DNA from: Calonectria ilicicola
Lineage: Eukaryota > Ascomycota > Sordariomycetes > Hypocreales > Nectriaceae
Direction of reading: 5' to 3'
Assembly (NCBI GenBank): GCA_020809705.1
Contig: CP085826.1
Coordinates: forward strand, 2,418,001-2,482,000
DNA: 64,000 nt
Positions 11,478 to 23,715 of the stretch are shown piece after piece (positions within the stretch are counted from its first letter, which is position 1; every line of letters begins with the position of its first letter). Position numbers and translations under genes: made by a program. The notes beneath the pieces were generated by a model. The model did not search any database, was not told the origin of the DNA, and worked only from the letters and a program-made list of their open reading frames with translations.

Positions 11478-14400
11478 ATGGATCGCGCAAGGAAGCGTAT
11501 GCCCCCAGCCCACCTCACTCGGAGCTTTCGCATGCAGTTTTATTCACCGATTCTCTAGGCGAACTGTGCGCTCTGAACGAAAGGGCTTGGGACGATGAGA
11601 AAGGTTCATATCCAATTCTACCCCACCACTCCTCCCCGCTCCTGTTAACCACCCAGGTTTAGGTCTTTTCCCCGTTAGCAAGACGCTCGATTCCTCCCTG
11701 AAGAAGAACACCGCATTTATTAAGCGCCTCCGGACCGCTATAACATCTGCTACCCTGGCCACTTTTCTCCAAGAAATCCGAACCCTCAGCTTGCACAAGT
11801 ATCTCTCCGAAATTATATCCGCTTGCTATGAAGGGCTCTGCAGGCTCAAGTCGCCTGGCGAGATTGAAGCTGGCGTCGAGATCGTCAGCGCTCTCCACCA
11901 ACGCTTCGGGCCAGGCGAGTTCACCGAATACCTGGCATGGCTGCTTGGAAAAGGTATGGCGACCCCAGATAAAGGTGTCCTCAAGGCGCTCGCACCTGAA
12001 GTCCGCGAGAAGGAGGAGAAGGAGCGCATCACTCGCCAGCGAGCACTTTTGCGCGTGGTCACAGAATTGTGGTTAGTAGGCGCCATTAGAACCCTCGACG
12101 ATGCGACCCGTCCCGACGACACAACTAAAGGCGCCGCTGGTAAATCGGCCGAAATTAAACCACGAAGCAGTTCTAGCAAGGGGGGTGCTGCTGAGCCTTT
12201 CCCTCTCGAAGTTCTTAAGGACCTCCTCGGATACGATCGCGAACACGCAAACCTCCCGCTCCTCGTCATATTTGTCAAGTCCTTTAGTTGGGATATCTTG
12301 GGGGTTAAACCTACTGGGGCCGAGGGCCGAAAGACAATCGAGGAAGATGGTCTCGCAATCGCCGCCAATGGAGACGCCCATGATGATGGAGCCGAAGAGC
12401 CCGAAACCTCTTCATCCGCCGACCAACCCCTTACTGAACCTGAATTACGAGATCGTTTTCGAAGCGTTTTGAAGAAATATTTCGATGATGTAAAGGCACA
12501 TGTTGTCAGGGACCAAAAATCTATTCAGTCGCAGGCTAGGCGTAATGCTGAAGCATATGTCAAGTCAGGCGAAGTTTTCGAAGACCGACAGGCCAATTAT
12601 GAGAAACAAGTCAAAGCCCAGGAGCGCTTAGTATCTAATGCGCAAGTAATTGCGGATGCTATTGGCGCCGACATGCCTGATTTGAAGGATGCAGATGATT
12701 CTTTGGGGGCCTCGAATGGATCCATCGGTCTTGTTAAGACAGGTGATTATCTACGATCGATGGGAGATGGGGCTGGGATCTGGGAAGATGAAGACGAGCG
12801 CCGTTTCTATGAAAACTTGGTCGATCTTAAGGGCAAAGTGCCGCCTATCCTACTTGAAGACGGCAAGAAGAAAAAGCCGGACTCCGACGAACAAGTAGGG
12901 AAAAAGATTGAACAAACTGAAACACCTGAGACGCCAAAACCCACTGACCCTGCCGACGACCAATCGACAGCAATCGCAAATAAGACAATCGGTGCTCAAG
13001 TTGATGCTTTACTCGCTCGTTTGCCTGAGCTGACAAACAAGGATATCGTCGACCAAACAGCGATTGATTTCTGCTTTCTCAATTCTAAAGCCTCTCGCAA
13101 CCGACTAGTCAAGGCATTGACTGAGGTACCTAAAGGTCGAAGTGATTTGCTTCCATGTTGGGCCCGTCTCGTTGCCACCCTAGGACGATACATGCCAGAT
13201 GTCCCCAAAGGTCTGGTCGAGTATCTCGACGCCGAATTCAGAAGCTTACAGCGTCGCAAAGAGAAGGACTTCCTTGGCCAAGTTAGATTGAGTAACATTC
13301 GTTACCTTGCAGAGCTGACTAAGTTTGGAATCGTCCCTGAACATGTTGTTTTCCACTGCCTTAAGGTTAGCTTGGATGATTTCTCTCGCATGAATATCGA
13401 GATTTTATGTAACCTCATCGAGAACTGCGGCCGTTATCTCCTTAGAAACCCCGAGACAGCCCCGCGAATGGCGAGCTTTCTGGAAACCTTGCAGCGAAAG
13501 AAGTCTGTTCAGCATATTGGCCAACCCGAGCGCATGCTCATTGATAATGCTGTCTACTATGTTGACCCGCCAGAGAGACCTGCTATTGAACAGAAAGAGA
13601 GGACCCCTATGGAGCTTTTTATTCGAAAGCTTATATACGTCGATATGACCAAGAGGAATTATAGCAAGATCTTGAAGCAAATTCGCCGGCTCCACTGGGA
13701 AGAGGCCGAGGTTGTTGCTATTCTGGAAAAGGTCTTTTCGAAGCCAGGAAAAGTCAAATATGGGAGCGTTCACCTTCTTGGTATCTTGCTGAGTGCCCTT
13801 TACCGCTATCACCCTGCTTTTGTTGTTAAGGTTATCGATAATGTGATCGAGTCGATTAGCTTTGGTCTTGAGCAAAATGATTATCGGTTCTCTCAGAGAA
13901 GAGTTGCTGAGGTCAAATACCTTGGTGAGCTTTACAATTACCGGATGCTCGAACATCCCGTCATTTTTGATACTATGTACAAGATCATGACGTTTGGTTA
14001 CAGTGGGCCTCCCATCCCTGGCCGATTCAACCCGCTTGACCCCCCAGACGACTTTTTCCGAATTCGCCTGGTGGCTACCATGTTGGAAACTTGCGGCATG
14101 TTTTTTAACCGAGGTGCTGCAGGAAAGAAGTTGGACTATTTCTTGTCTTTTTTCCAGTACTACGTCTTCACGAAAGCATCACTTCCTATGGATATAGAGT
14201 TTACGGTGCAGGATACTTTTGCACTGACTCGACCACAATGGAAACTGGCGACGAACTTGGAGGAGGCTGCTAAGGCATTCCAGCTCGCGGTCGCCCAGGA
14301 CCAGAAAACAGCAGGTATCGACAAGACAATCGATATGGATGATGCTACTAGTGGTCCCTCATCTGATGACGATAATGGTGATAACGATGATGCTGAAGAT

Positions 14401-15096
14401 GATGATGAGAGCGCTTCCGAGGAAGAAGATGTCGAACAGGAGATAGATGATGACTCCGACCGCGAGAGCACGTTTGATGAGGAGGCGATTGTTGTTACAC
14501 GTCAGGAGGAGGAAGTTGATCCAGAAGACGAGGCTGAGTTCGAGCGTGAATATGCTAAAATGATGGCCGAGAGTCTAGAGTCCCGCAAATTTGAGCGAAA
14601 ACAACTGTTCGATGTCCCACTTCCGGTACGGCCTAAGAACAAAGACACAGCATCGGGCGAAGGAGGCAACGTGCAAGGCGAAGCCGCTTCTGGAAATACC
14701 ATGGCTTTTTCACTTCTGACCAAGCGAGGTAATCGCCAACAGGTATGTTTGAGATCAACTGTCGTGTATTGAGCTACGCTGATGACGGGTAGACTCGAAC
14801 TGTCGAGCTGCCTTCTGATTCGACTTTTGCTATTGCTATGAAAAACCAACAACAAGCCGAGCGCGAAGAGCAGCAGCGCATCAAGAACTTGGTACTCAAC
14901 TACGATCTCCAACAAAATGAGGATCAAGATGGTGGTACAGTCTCTTTGTTTCTTTTTTATTTAGAAACACCCATGTTGATCATCCAATACAGGAAACGAG
15001 CGACCAACGACCTACTACCATAACCGTTTGGAAAGGTCGAATAAAGACCGAGGCCAACGAGTTCGGAAGCTACAGCTAAGCGATGTTGACTGGTAA
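11478..15096 (+). CDS. upf2: Nonsense-mediated decay factor Upf2/Nmd2
   Basis: Five exons, 11478-11496, 11559-11603, 11663-14742, 14793-14934 and 14993-15096, give about 1,129 aa. Upf2 bridges Upf1 and Upf3 on terminating ribosomes to trigger decay of nonsense mRNAs. The N-terminal joins recreate the conserved MDRARKRELCALNERAW start and the first MIF4G domain (SSLKKNTAFIKR, TLSLHKYLSEI). The second and third MIF4G domains follow (about residues 430-600 and 640-850). Next come a long Asp/Glu-rich tract near 14335-14540 and the Upf1-binding C-terminus (REYAKMMAES; ending RVRKLQLSDVDW). Intron 2 (11604-11662) uses an unusual GTTCAT donor, so its edges are less certain. The exon 4 end is ambiguous (14931 or 14934, one glycine). 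The first exon codes for only six full codons. Confidence 0.92.
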
Positions 15097-16079
15097 GGGA
15101 CTTAGTGATTGGGAGATTGAATGAGGGTGAGTTTGAGGCTAAAAACGCTTCAAGGACATGACGGGATCCTAAAGAGTGACTTGAACTACCACTCTTCCAA
15201 GCTTTCCTCACCAGATCCGATTTACGTAACCAATGCGTAGGCTTTCGCGCCGTGTCACTTAAGATGGACTAAGCGCCAGGTCGCGAGCGCAGTCGCAGTC
15301 GAGACGACATGCAGGCAGACCAATCCCAGCGCTCGGATTTCTCGTAGACATATTGCCGCAGATGTGGCCCGACAGTGGCCAGGTGAGACGTGGCGTGGCC
15401 TGGAATGGAAGAGACGAGATGAATGATTTCGCGTGGCTGTCGATAGGGGTAGTATCTAGCGAGGTGGAGGTTGATCATGCAGTCTAGACATCATGGCACT
15501 GTGATATAACCTCATGGGGAGAATCTTGACAGTGTCTTGTCACACCCAGAGTGGCGCTTGAGACACCTGATGTACACAATGCGGTCTGGGCGATTTGATT
15601 ATCCAATTCGATCATGCTTAATGGTTTGTTCATAGAACCTGCCTTTGTGAATGTAGAAGCGGACCTTGATGAGCATCGTGATCTTGTGATTATTTGGAGA
15701 TTCGGATATTTAAATTTGAGTTGCTTGTTTTGAGACATGGATGATGGTGTAGGTATGAATCCGTCATAGGCAATCACCCCCATATAGGAAGAAGTCGCAA
15801 CTTCCTTCAAGGCTGTCTGTGGCCGCACGGTACCTCAATGGGGAGGCCAATGCGTTCCTCTCCGTTTGCTTCACACACTGGGCGCCACCATCCGCTTTTC
15901 TCGCCAGCACGTTCTTCCTCCTCATACTGAAGGCTATTGCAAATACCCATAGGTTCTCCTGGCCCCTGAGAGTTACTTCCATCTTCTGGTCGGTGTTGGC
16001 TCTCCGGCGAGACTTGGCGTGGTAGGATCTGACCGCGTGTCTTTCTATTTCCCTGGATGCATGATTGGGGTTGCGCAGT
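15097..16079. other. Intergenic, upf2 to GT2 gene
   Basis: About 980 bp between the upf2 stop and the glycosyltransferase start. Open frames are short, overlap on both strands and resemble no protein family. Presumably the upf2 3' UTR and GT2 promoter. Confidence 0.5.
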
Positions 16080-18122
16080 ATGGCTCTTCTGCATGATTGG
16101 CCTGTTCAAGACGTAAGTTTTTCCATTATTGTATCTCGACGAGGAAATCGCTGATCACGATTTTACATTGAAACTAGATTGTCTACACAGCTATTGTAGG
16201 AGTCGTTATGCTGATGGCATGCTTCGAGTGGTTACTTTGGCTCGCCGCCTTTGCATATTGTCTCTTCAAAGTTTTTCAAAAGTCCAAGAATTGGTATATC
16301 AACATTCTTTGTCTCATCGTCGGTGTAATTTTTGTTCTCTTTCGGTGTGTAGAGCCGGCAGCGTTCCCTCCCCCCCCCAAAAAAAAAGACGTGAAAAAAT
16401 TGACAGCTAACACTGAAGTGTAGGTCCATATTTTTACCGATAATGGTGGTGATGCTTCCACTGCATAATAAAGTTGCCAGCTTGTGGCCTCAAGAGATGG
16501 TCGTGTCCTTTCAGTGGTTCGGGTTTTGGAGTTTTGTTGTGCTCTTAAACATACCCTGGCTCCTGTGCATCTACCAATTGTTTACAAATCGGCTCGGTCG
16601 CAGCAAGCGAATCAAGAGATTTCTCGACGATACGACGGCCCCTAAAGTGGTTGTCGTTATGCCTTGTTACAAGGAAAAGCTAGAGGTACTTCTCGCAGCG
16701 ATCAATTCAGTTACTGACTGCGATTACCCGGCAGCTTGTATCCATATCTTCTTATCATTTGATGGGATGTTGGAAGATGACCTATATCTCAAGATAATTG
16801 GAAATCTCGGTATCCCTTTGAACATGCACAGATACCCTTCAAGCATAGATATTATCTATCGAGGGTCTCGAATAACAGTCTCGCGGTTTCCCCACGGAGG
16901 GAAAAGACACTGCCAAAAGTTGACTTTCAAACTCATTGACAAGGTGTATGAAAAGTACCTCAAGCGGAATGACGACTTGTTCATTCTGCTTCTTGACTCA
17001 GACTGCGTATTGGATACAGTATGCCTGCAAAATTTCGTGTACGATATGGAACTCAGCCCCGGTAACACCAAAGACATGATGGCCATGACTGGCATAATCA
17101 CTTCAACAACAAGAAAACACAGTATTATCACTATTTTACAGGACATAGAGTACATCCATGGGCAGCTTTTCGAGCGAATGGTCGAGTCTGGGTGTGGATC
17201 AGTCACCTGCCTTCCTGGCGCCTTGACTATGCTGCGGTTTTCGGCATTTCGGAAGGTAGCCAAGGAATATTTCACTGATAATATGGAGACATACGATGAT
17301 ATGTTTGACTACGCCAAATGTCACCTGGGAGAGGATCGATGGCTTACCCATTTGCTCATGATTGGGGCCGAAAAGCGATATCAAATACAAATCTGTGCCT
17401 CAGCATTCTGCAAAACAGAAGCTGTACAGACCCATCGATCCCTGATTAAACAGCGACGTCGGTGGTTCTTGGGATTCATCACGAATGAGGCATGTATGTT
17501 GACAGACTGGCAGCTGTGGAAACGGTATCCAATCCTTATTTTGATCCGCTTTCTCCAGATTACAATACAAACGACGTCTTTGTTATTCTTCATTCTCGCC
17601 CTGTCACTGATAACTACAGCGAAAACAGTAAAAGACTTGCCAGCCGGGTTCATCGCCATCTCACTTGGCCTCAACTGGTTGCTAATGCTCTACTTTGGAG
17701 CTAAACTGGGGCGGTTTAAAATCTGGCTGTATCCGCTCATGTTTGTTTTGAACCCGTTTTATAACTGGTTTTACCTGGTATACGGGGTCCTTCGAGCTAG
17801 ACAACAAACCTGGGGAGGGCCTCGAACCGATGCTGAGATAGCTACTTCTACTGTAAAAACACGGGAGGGAGCCGAGCAGCCTGGGAGATGGGATGAGCAA
17901 CTTGATGCCACTAGCGAGAGTTTTAAAGCGACCCGGGAAGCACGCAGAGCGACCTCGAACCCCGAGTCAGCCTCATATTATGGTCGAAATATTGAGGGGG
18001 TTTGCACAGAGAATCAGCCTCTCAAGAAAACTAATGTTCAGATTATCGCACAAAAAAATACGGCATCAAGGCTATGCGCGCATCCAGCTGAGCCCGAAAC
18101 CATGTTGGGCCTTGGGTCTTGA
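16080..18122 (+). CDS. GT2 chitin-synthase-like membrane glycosyltransferase
   Basis: Three exons, 16080-16112, 16178-16344 and 16424-18122, give 632 aa. Two or three N-terminal membrane helices (IVYTAIVGVVMLMACFEWLL and the next) precede a cytosolic GT-A domain. Motifs in order: VVVVMPCYKE, GGKRHCQK, LLDSDCVLD (metal-binding DxD), TCLPGALTMLR, GEDRWLTHL (general base) and KQRRRWFLGF. Three or four C-terminal helices end near LVYGVLRARQQ, followed by a hydrophilic tail of about 110 residues. QxxRW plus ED plus DxD is the signature of processive synthases (chitin, hyaluronan, cellulose). Overall form matches the small fungal class VII/Gt2-like group tied to hyphal wall growth. The polymer made cannot be read from sequence. 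Exon 1 encodes 11 residues; the short early exons are supported by phase and membrane-helix continuity. Confidence 0.85.
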
Positions 18123-20076
18123 ATAACTTGTTCTAATACTTTTAATTGGAGCCATGACAAGCAGTCTGGCCAAGAGTTGATAGAAACAAGCAAGCAAGGG
18201 TGCAGTTGAGAAGCAGGTTGTGCAAATAATCATAAATTAGGGTAACTGGTGCAAAAAAGGAGGTATTGTCACATTAATGGTAATTCGGGAATTGTATGCA
18301 TGTGGCTTTTGGACGAAGATGGCGACAAACCAAATTTTGTTAAGCTTGAGAGGCTGTATAATCACAAGAGAGTAGGAAGATGTGGCAGGCCGGTGACCTT
18401 TGGCGCATTATGCCCTTTTTAGGTCGAGGGAAAGGATTTTTCTTCCTCTTTTTCTTCTTCGTAGCTCTGTAGCTGCGATGTAATTGGAATTTTTGGTTGA
18501 TCTCGCGAAGGACAGTTTTCCAAGTTATTTTGTTGCAGTGGGTGATTTTATTATTCCACGTAGCGGCCTCTTATAACAGGCAAGACAAGTAGGCCCTGTT
18601 TGCGTGCCCCGCAGTTCGATGTTGTTCAGGGGGGGCGATGGCGGCACGGAGACTTCGGGTAGTGGCCTGCACTGAATTGGAGGGAAAGCTCAAAAGATAC
18701 GTACAAACCTGGAAAGAAAAAAAATGCATGATCTCGGGACAAAAAATGTGGGAATTTTGATTTGCATATTGCGTCAGTCGGTGAGAAGCAAGGCTTAACG
18801 GGCTGGGAGGATTCTCAGTGTGTCAAAGTCATGCAAACCGTCTCAGGAAACCAAACCTGTTTTGGAGGGCGTTCCATGCTAGTTAGTCATAGTCATGGAG
18901 AAGACAGAGGCGCTGCATGAGGTGGGTATAGATGGCCAACGCACATCTGGAAACTTCTTTGGAATTCTGCTGGGTGTGGAGACGTAGAGCACGTTGACTC
19001 TGCTCTCTCTCTGCTCTTTTCCGCACTGTTTTTTTTTTCCCGCCCTGTCTTACCCAGCGTGGCCATGACTGGGGCCCATGCTGCTGAATGGTGGCGGGGG
19101 AGGGGCAGCAACGGGTCTCCAAAACTGTCATGGGCAATAACCTGGCGCTGCCTGGGATACCACGTAACAACTTGACGGGCGGGAGGCGAGGCGAAAGAAC
19201 TAAGCACATAATGTGGAAGCCAAGGCGAGGCGACTAATGGCAATGCACAACTGCGGTGGAAGCAAGGTCGCTGTGCATTGGCTGAATGGCTGCAACTTGT
19301 ACCTGTACCACCACCACCACACCTCAGCAACCGCAGCAGAAGAAAAATGAATGATACTTGGGCTGATGAGGCTTTGCTCACTGGCCAATCTTGTTTCTTG
19401 AAACATCTAGATGCCCAATCCGCCAAGCCCCCCTGTAACGCAGCCCTTGGGTGCCTGTTGCCATGCCCTGTTGCTATGACGGGGCCTTGGTGCTGGAGAG
19501 AATCGAGTCGAAGTTGGTGGTTGATTCCATTAGAGTCTCTTGGAGACCATGGCAGGTACCTCAGCCGCTACTTGTCCCGGGCGTCCAACGTAACGCATAC
19601 GCCACTGGAACAGAAGACAAATCCCCACTATAATTAGGCCCGGTGCCTTCTGTCAGGGCGCTGGCGCTTGCAGCGTCCGTCCTGTCGCAAGTGCTCGCTA
19701 CCAGCCTTCTGTTGCAAGCTGCACCGCAAGATCAAAGTACCTTGTACTTGTGAGCCAACCAAACTGCTTTTTTTGTCACCACCGCCGCTGGCTAAGTACC
19801 TGCTACCACCAGCCGTGCATCTCACTGGGCCTTATCGCCTCCCCCCCCTCTATGACTACGATCCGTCTACTCCCCTCCACCTTTTACAAAAAAAAACACA
19901 ACCCAACCATACTTCGGGCTAAACACCACATCTTTTCTCTCTCCCACATCCCCACGACCTGACGACTTTCTATATCCCGCCCGCGCCCGCCCTCTCGTGA
20001 GCCTGCGCATTTATTCCCTTTCTCTCATATATCTCTTGTGTGTGTTCGCGCCGGGGCAAACCCCACCTCAGAAACC
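18123..20076. other. Intergenic, GT2 3' side and Hsp110 promoter
   Basis: 1.95 kb without a supported gene. It contains heat-shock-element-like sequences and a pyrimidine-rich, CCCCT-containing leader near 19830-20070. Small open frames around 18883-19637 occur on both strands and look random. Confidence 0.5.
19395..19407. promoter_or_regulatory. Heat-shock-element-like site upstream of Hsp110
   Basis: TTC-TT-GAA-AC-ATC fits three inverted nTTCn/nGAAn units, the third with one mismatch, about 670 bp before the ATG. A second two-unit match (GAA-AC-TTC) is at 18950-18957. Plausible for a heat-shock chaperone, but far upstream and short. Confidence 0.3.
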
Positions 20077-22829
20077 ATGAGTGTTGTTGGTGAGTCTTTC
20101 TTTGGTTGCTCTTGGAGTTTGCATCCAGAAGCTTTTGCTGACTTGACTTCTCTTTACCTTTAGGTGTCGATTTCGGAACCCTCAAGACCGTCATTGCCGT
20201 CGCGAGAAACCGCGGCGTCGACGTGGTGCGTATCTGCTTCTTTTTGCACTTCTTGTTCCTCCCCCACCAAGCATTTCCCCTCGTCACCCCTCCTCCCCGC
20301 CATACCAAGCTCTGTGAAGGAGAAAGAAGAAAAAAAATAGCCACCACCAACCTCGCGTCTCATAGTCATTCATTTACCGCTTCAAAATGCTGATTTTCGT
20401 CACTCTAGATCACCAATGAGGTCTCTAACCGAGCAACCCCGTATGTATTATCTTGCTTGCGCCCGAATCCTAACCGCCGCCACGGAATGCTTCGCTAACA
20501 ACATTCGAAAATAGATCTATGGTAGGCTTCGGCCCCAAGTCCCGCTACATTGGCGAGACCGCCAAGACCCAAGAAATCTCCAACCTCAAGAACACAGTTG
20601 GCAGTCTCAAGCGCCTTGTCGGCCGAACCTACTCCGACCCCGACACTCAAATCGAGCAGCAATACATTACTGCCCCCCTCGCCGATGTCAACGGCCTGGT
20701 CGGCGCTGAAGTTAACTACTTGGGTAACAAGGAAAAATTCTCTGCTACTCAGCTTGTCGCCATGTACCTTAGCAAGATCAAGCAGACCGCTGCTGCCGAG
20801 CTCAAGCTCCCCGTTGCCGACATTTGCATGAGCGTGCCTCCATGGTTCACAGATATCCAGCGCCGCACCCTCCTTGACGCTGCTGAGATTGCTGGCCTCA
20901 AGGTGCTCCGCCTTATCAACGACAACACTGCCGCTGCTCTCGGTTGGGGTATCACCAAGCTCGATCTCCCTGCCCCCGAGGAGAAGCCCCGCCGTGTCGC
21001 CTTTGTTGATGTTGGCCACTCTAGCTACACTTGCTCCATTATCGAGTTCCACAAGGGTGAGCTCGCCGTCAAGGCGACCGCTTGGGACCGCAACTTTGGT
21101 GGCCGTGACTTTGACAAGGCCCTTGTTGACCACCTTGCCAAGGAGTTCAAGGGCAAGTACAAGGTCGATATCACTACCCACGGCCGCGCCATGGCTCGTA
21201 CTATTGCCGCTGCCGAGAAAACCAAGAAGATCCTTTCTGCCAACCAACAGGCACCCGTCAACATCGAGTCGCTCATGAACGATATTGACGCTTCTTCCAT
21301 GATTACCCGCCAGGAGTTTGAGGCCATGATCGAACCTCTTCTTGCTCGCACCCACGTCCCTCTTGAGCAGGCCTTGGCCCAGGCTAAGCTCACCAAAGAC
21401 GACATTGACATCATCGAGGTTGTCGGTGGTGGATCTCGTGTTCCTGCCCTGAAGGAGCGCATCCAGGACTTCTTTGGCAAGCCCCTTTCTTACACACTCA
21501 ACGCCGATGAGGCCCTGGCTCGTGGCTCCGCTTTTAGCTGTGCCATCCTTTCGCCCGTCTTCCGCGTCCGCGACTTCGCTGTCCAGGATATTATCAACTA
21601 TCCCATCGAATTTGGCTGGGAGAAGGCTCCTGATATTCCCGATGAAGACACCAGCCTGACTGTCTTCAACAAGGGTAATGTTATGCCCTCCACCAAGATT
21701 CTTACCTTCTACCGAAAACAGCCCTTTGACCTGGAGGCTCGCTATGCACAGCCTGAAGAACTTCCTGGCAAGACCAACCCCTGGATTGGTCGCTTCTCTG
21801 TTAAGAGCGTTAAGGCTGATGGCAAGGATGACTTCATGATTTGCAAGCTCAAGGCCCGTGTTAACATCCACGGCGTCTTAAACGTCGAGAACGGCTACTA
21901 CGTCGAGGACCAAGAAGTAGAGGAGGAGATCAAGGATGAGGAGGGTGAGAAGAAGGACCCTGATGTGAGTAGCCATTCTTCGGCGTTTGTTTCTTACAAT
22001 GCTTCTGCATCTTTTCCTCGACCGACGCCGGATTGGTCATCTACCCCTACCGGAGACGATTGCCGCCAGCCCGCTAAGCGTCCGCGCCTGGAGGAGGAGC
22101 TGCGTCCATCTCTTTCGCTTCCCATTGTTTCTGACCCCCCACTTGAGTTGACTTCGGAACCACCGCCGCTAACATATTTGACCTCTAAGGCTATGGATAC
22201 CGATAAGAAGGATGACGCTCCCAAGAAGACCCGAAAGGTCAAGAAGCAGGTCCGCAAGGGCGATCTGCCCATTTCCAGTGGCACTGCTTCCTTGGATGAA
22301 GCCACCAAGACTACTCTCCTTGAGAAGGAGGCTGCCATGGTTATGGAGGACAAGCTTGTTGCCGATACCGAGGAGAAGAAGAATGAGCTTGAGGCTTATA
22401 TCTACGATCTCCGCGCTAAACTTGACGACCAGTACGCCGAGTTTGCTAGTGAGGAGGAGAAGACTACCATCAAGGCTAAGCTTGAGGCCACCGAGGTATG
22501 CTCTGACTATTCCTTAAGCTTTTCGTACCAATACTGACCACGATATCTAGGACTGGCTGTACGATGAGGGCGACGACACTACAAAGGGTGTGTATGTTGC
22601 CAAGATCGACGAAATCCGAGCCATGGCTGGTCCTGTTGTCCAGCGCCACTTTGAGAAAGTCGAAGCCGAACGACGAGCCGTCCAGGAGCGCGTCGACGCT
22701 GAGCGGGCTGCTAAGAAGGCCGCTGAGGAGGAGGCTCGCAAGGCTGCTGAGGCCGACAAAGCTGGCCAGGGCGACCAGGAAATGAAGGACGCCGATGCCT
22801 CTGAGGAGGGCGCTGGCGACCCTCAGTAA
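20077..22829 (+). CDS. sse1: Hsp110 chaperone, Sse1/Hsp88 type
   Basis: Six exons, 20077-20089, 20164-20225, 20409-20440, 20515-21964, 22190-22495 and 22551-22829, give 713 aa, the usual Sse1/Hsp88 length. It is a cytosolic Hsp110 that acts as nucleotide exchange factor for Hsp70 and as a holdase. The ATPase domain (about 1-390) shows VGVDFGTLKTVIAVARN, VGFGPKSRYIGE, SVPPWFTDIQRR, NDNTAAALGWG and VVGGGSRVPALKE. The substrate-binding part follows, then a conserved KKTRKVKKQVRKGDLP block and an Ala/Glu/Lys-rich tail ending near EGAGDPQ. As usual in Hsp110, there is no Hsp70-type EEVD end. The interval 21965-22189 is read as an intron (GTGAGT, GCTAAC branch point, CTAAG) although it has no in-frame stop. 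A long antisense open frame (20495-21871) is a codon-bias shadow. Confidence 0.95.
21965..22189 (+). other. Stop-free, frame-neutral intron in Hsp110
   Basis: 225 bp, phase 0, with a GTGAGT donor, GCTAAC branch point about 20 nt before the AG and a CTAAG acceptor. It has no in-frame stop, so retention would add exactly 75 residues between KKDPD and AMDTDKK. Homologous chaperones run directly from the acidic segment into the MD-rich one, which supports splicing. Confidence 0.7.
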
Positions 22830-23715
22830 ATGTGCCAAGACCGAGGCGATTAAAGGGAGATATTGTGGACGATGTGATGTGAAGATGACAAAATAAAACG
22901 AGGAACAAAGAAGCTGAAGACGAAGAAAGATGAGACAGCGAGAAAGACAGTATAGATATGTCATGGTTGCACAGGTTTTATTGGGAGGGATCATTATGAC
23001 GGATATGTACCCCGCGTTAGACCACTTTTAAACTTAAGTCACTAGGATCAAGACACCAAGTTGGTTCAACTAATTTCTTGTATGATCACTTGCAATGCCG
23101 TGGCCAATGATTGAAATCGTATTATACCAAATCACGAATTGGGACTGAACCGCCATCAATTGATATATGTTGTTTTTGGTATGCCCAAGTACTCATGAGT
23201 GTATTATATGTGGCGAGGTTGAGAACGTAGGATTATGAATGCCATGGGATCATTGTATGGATGAGGTTTGCATGATTCCATAATGGGCGAGTAAGATGTT
23301 GGTTCGAATCCAGACTCCTAAATTAGATATTTAGTGGGCTTGACTGGCATATAACATGGTAAATAGTCTGCTTTTGGGTGTGAATTGCGTCTATATATTT
23401 TGAACCCTCTCGGGAAACCCATGTCCCTGTCCCCCAAGCTCCTTCTCCCATCCCCTACCCGATACAACGGTTTTACATGACGACCGCAGCTTTTCTACTC
23501 TGGAAGCAATTTTTTCTGATTCTTTTTGTTCATGATCCTACATTGTCGACTCATCTCTCTGGAGTGAATATCAGGCCAGAGGTTGCAACGGGGACAGGTG
23601 GGGGGAATAGCCTGTGTAAATATGCCAATCTATTAGGCTCGGGCTCATTCCGATGCCTGAGCGAGTCCTGCTAGAAAGCCGAAGCAATTGTTTCTGTTGA
23701 TTTTTAGTCTCTTGC
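22830..23715. other. Tail-to-tail spacer between Hsp110 and eIF5B genes
   Basis: About 890 bp of AT-leaning sequence between convergent stop codons, presumably both 3' UTRs. A tRNA-like GGTTCGAATCC at about 23302-23312 lacks matching stems. No gene supported. Confidence 0.5.

Noticed and set aside
20495..21871. 458-codon open frame antisense to the Hsp110 gene
   Set aside because: Long antisense frames opposite Hsp70-class genes are a known result of codon bias. The product resembles no real family and the sense strand is certain.
23302..23312. tRNA-like B-box GGTTCGAATCC
   Set aside because: No matching acceptor stem, D-arm or A-box in the preceding 70-100 bp.
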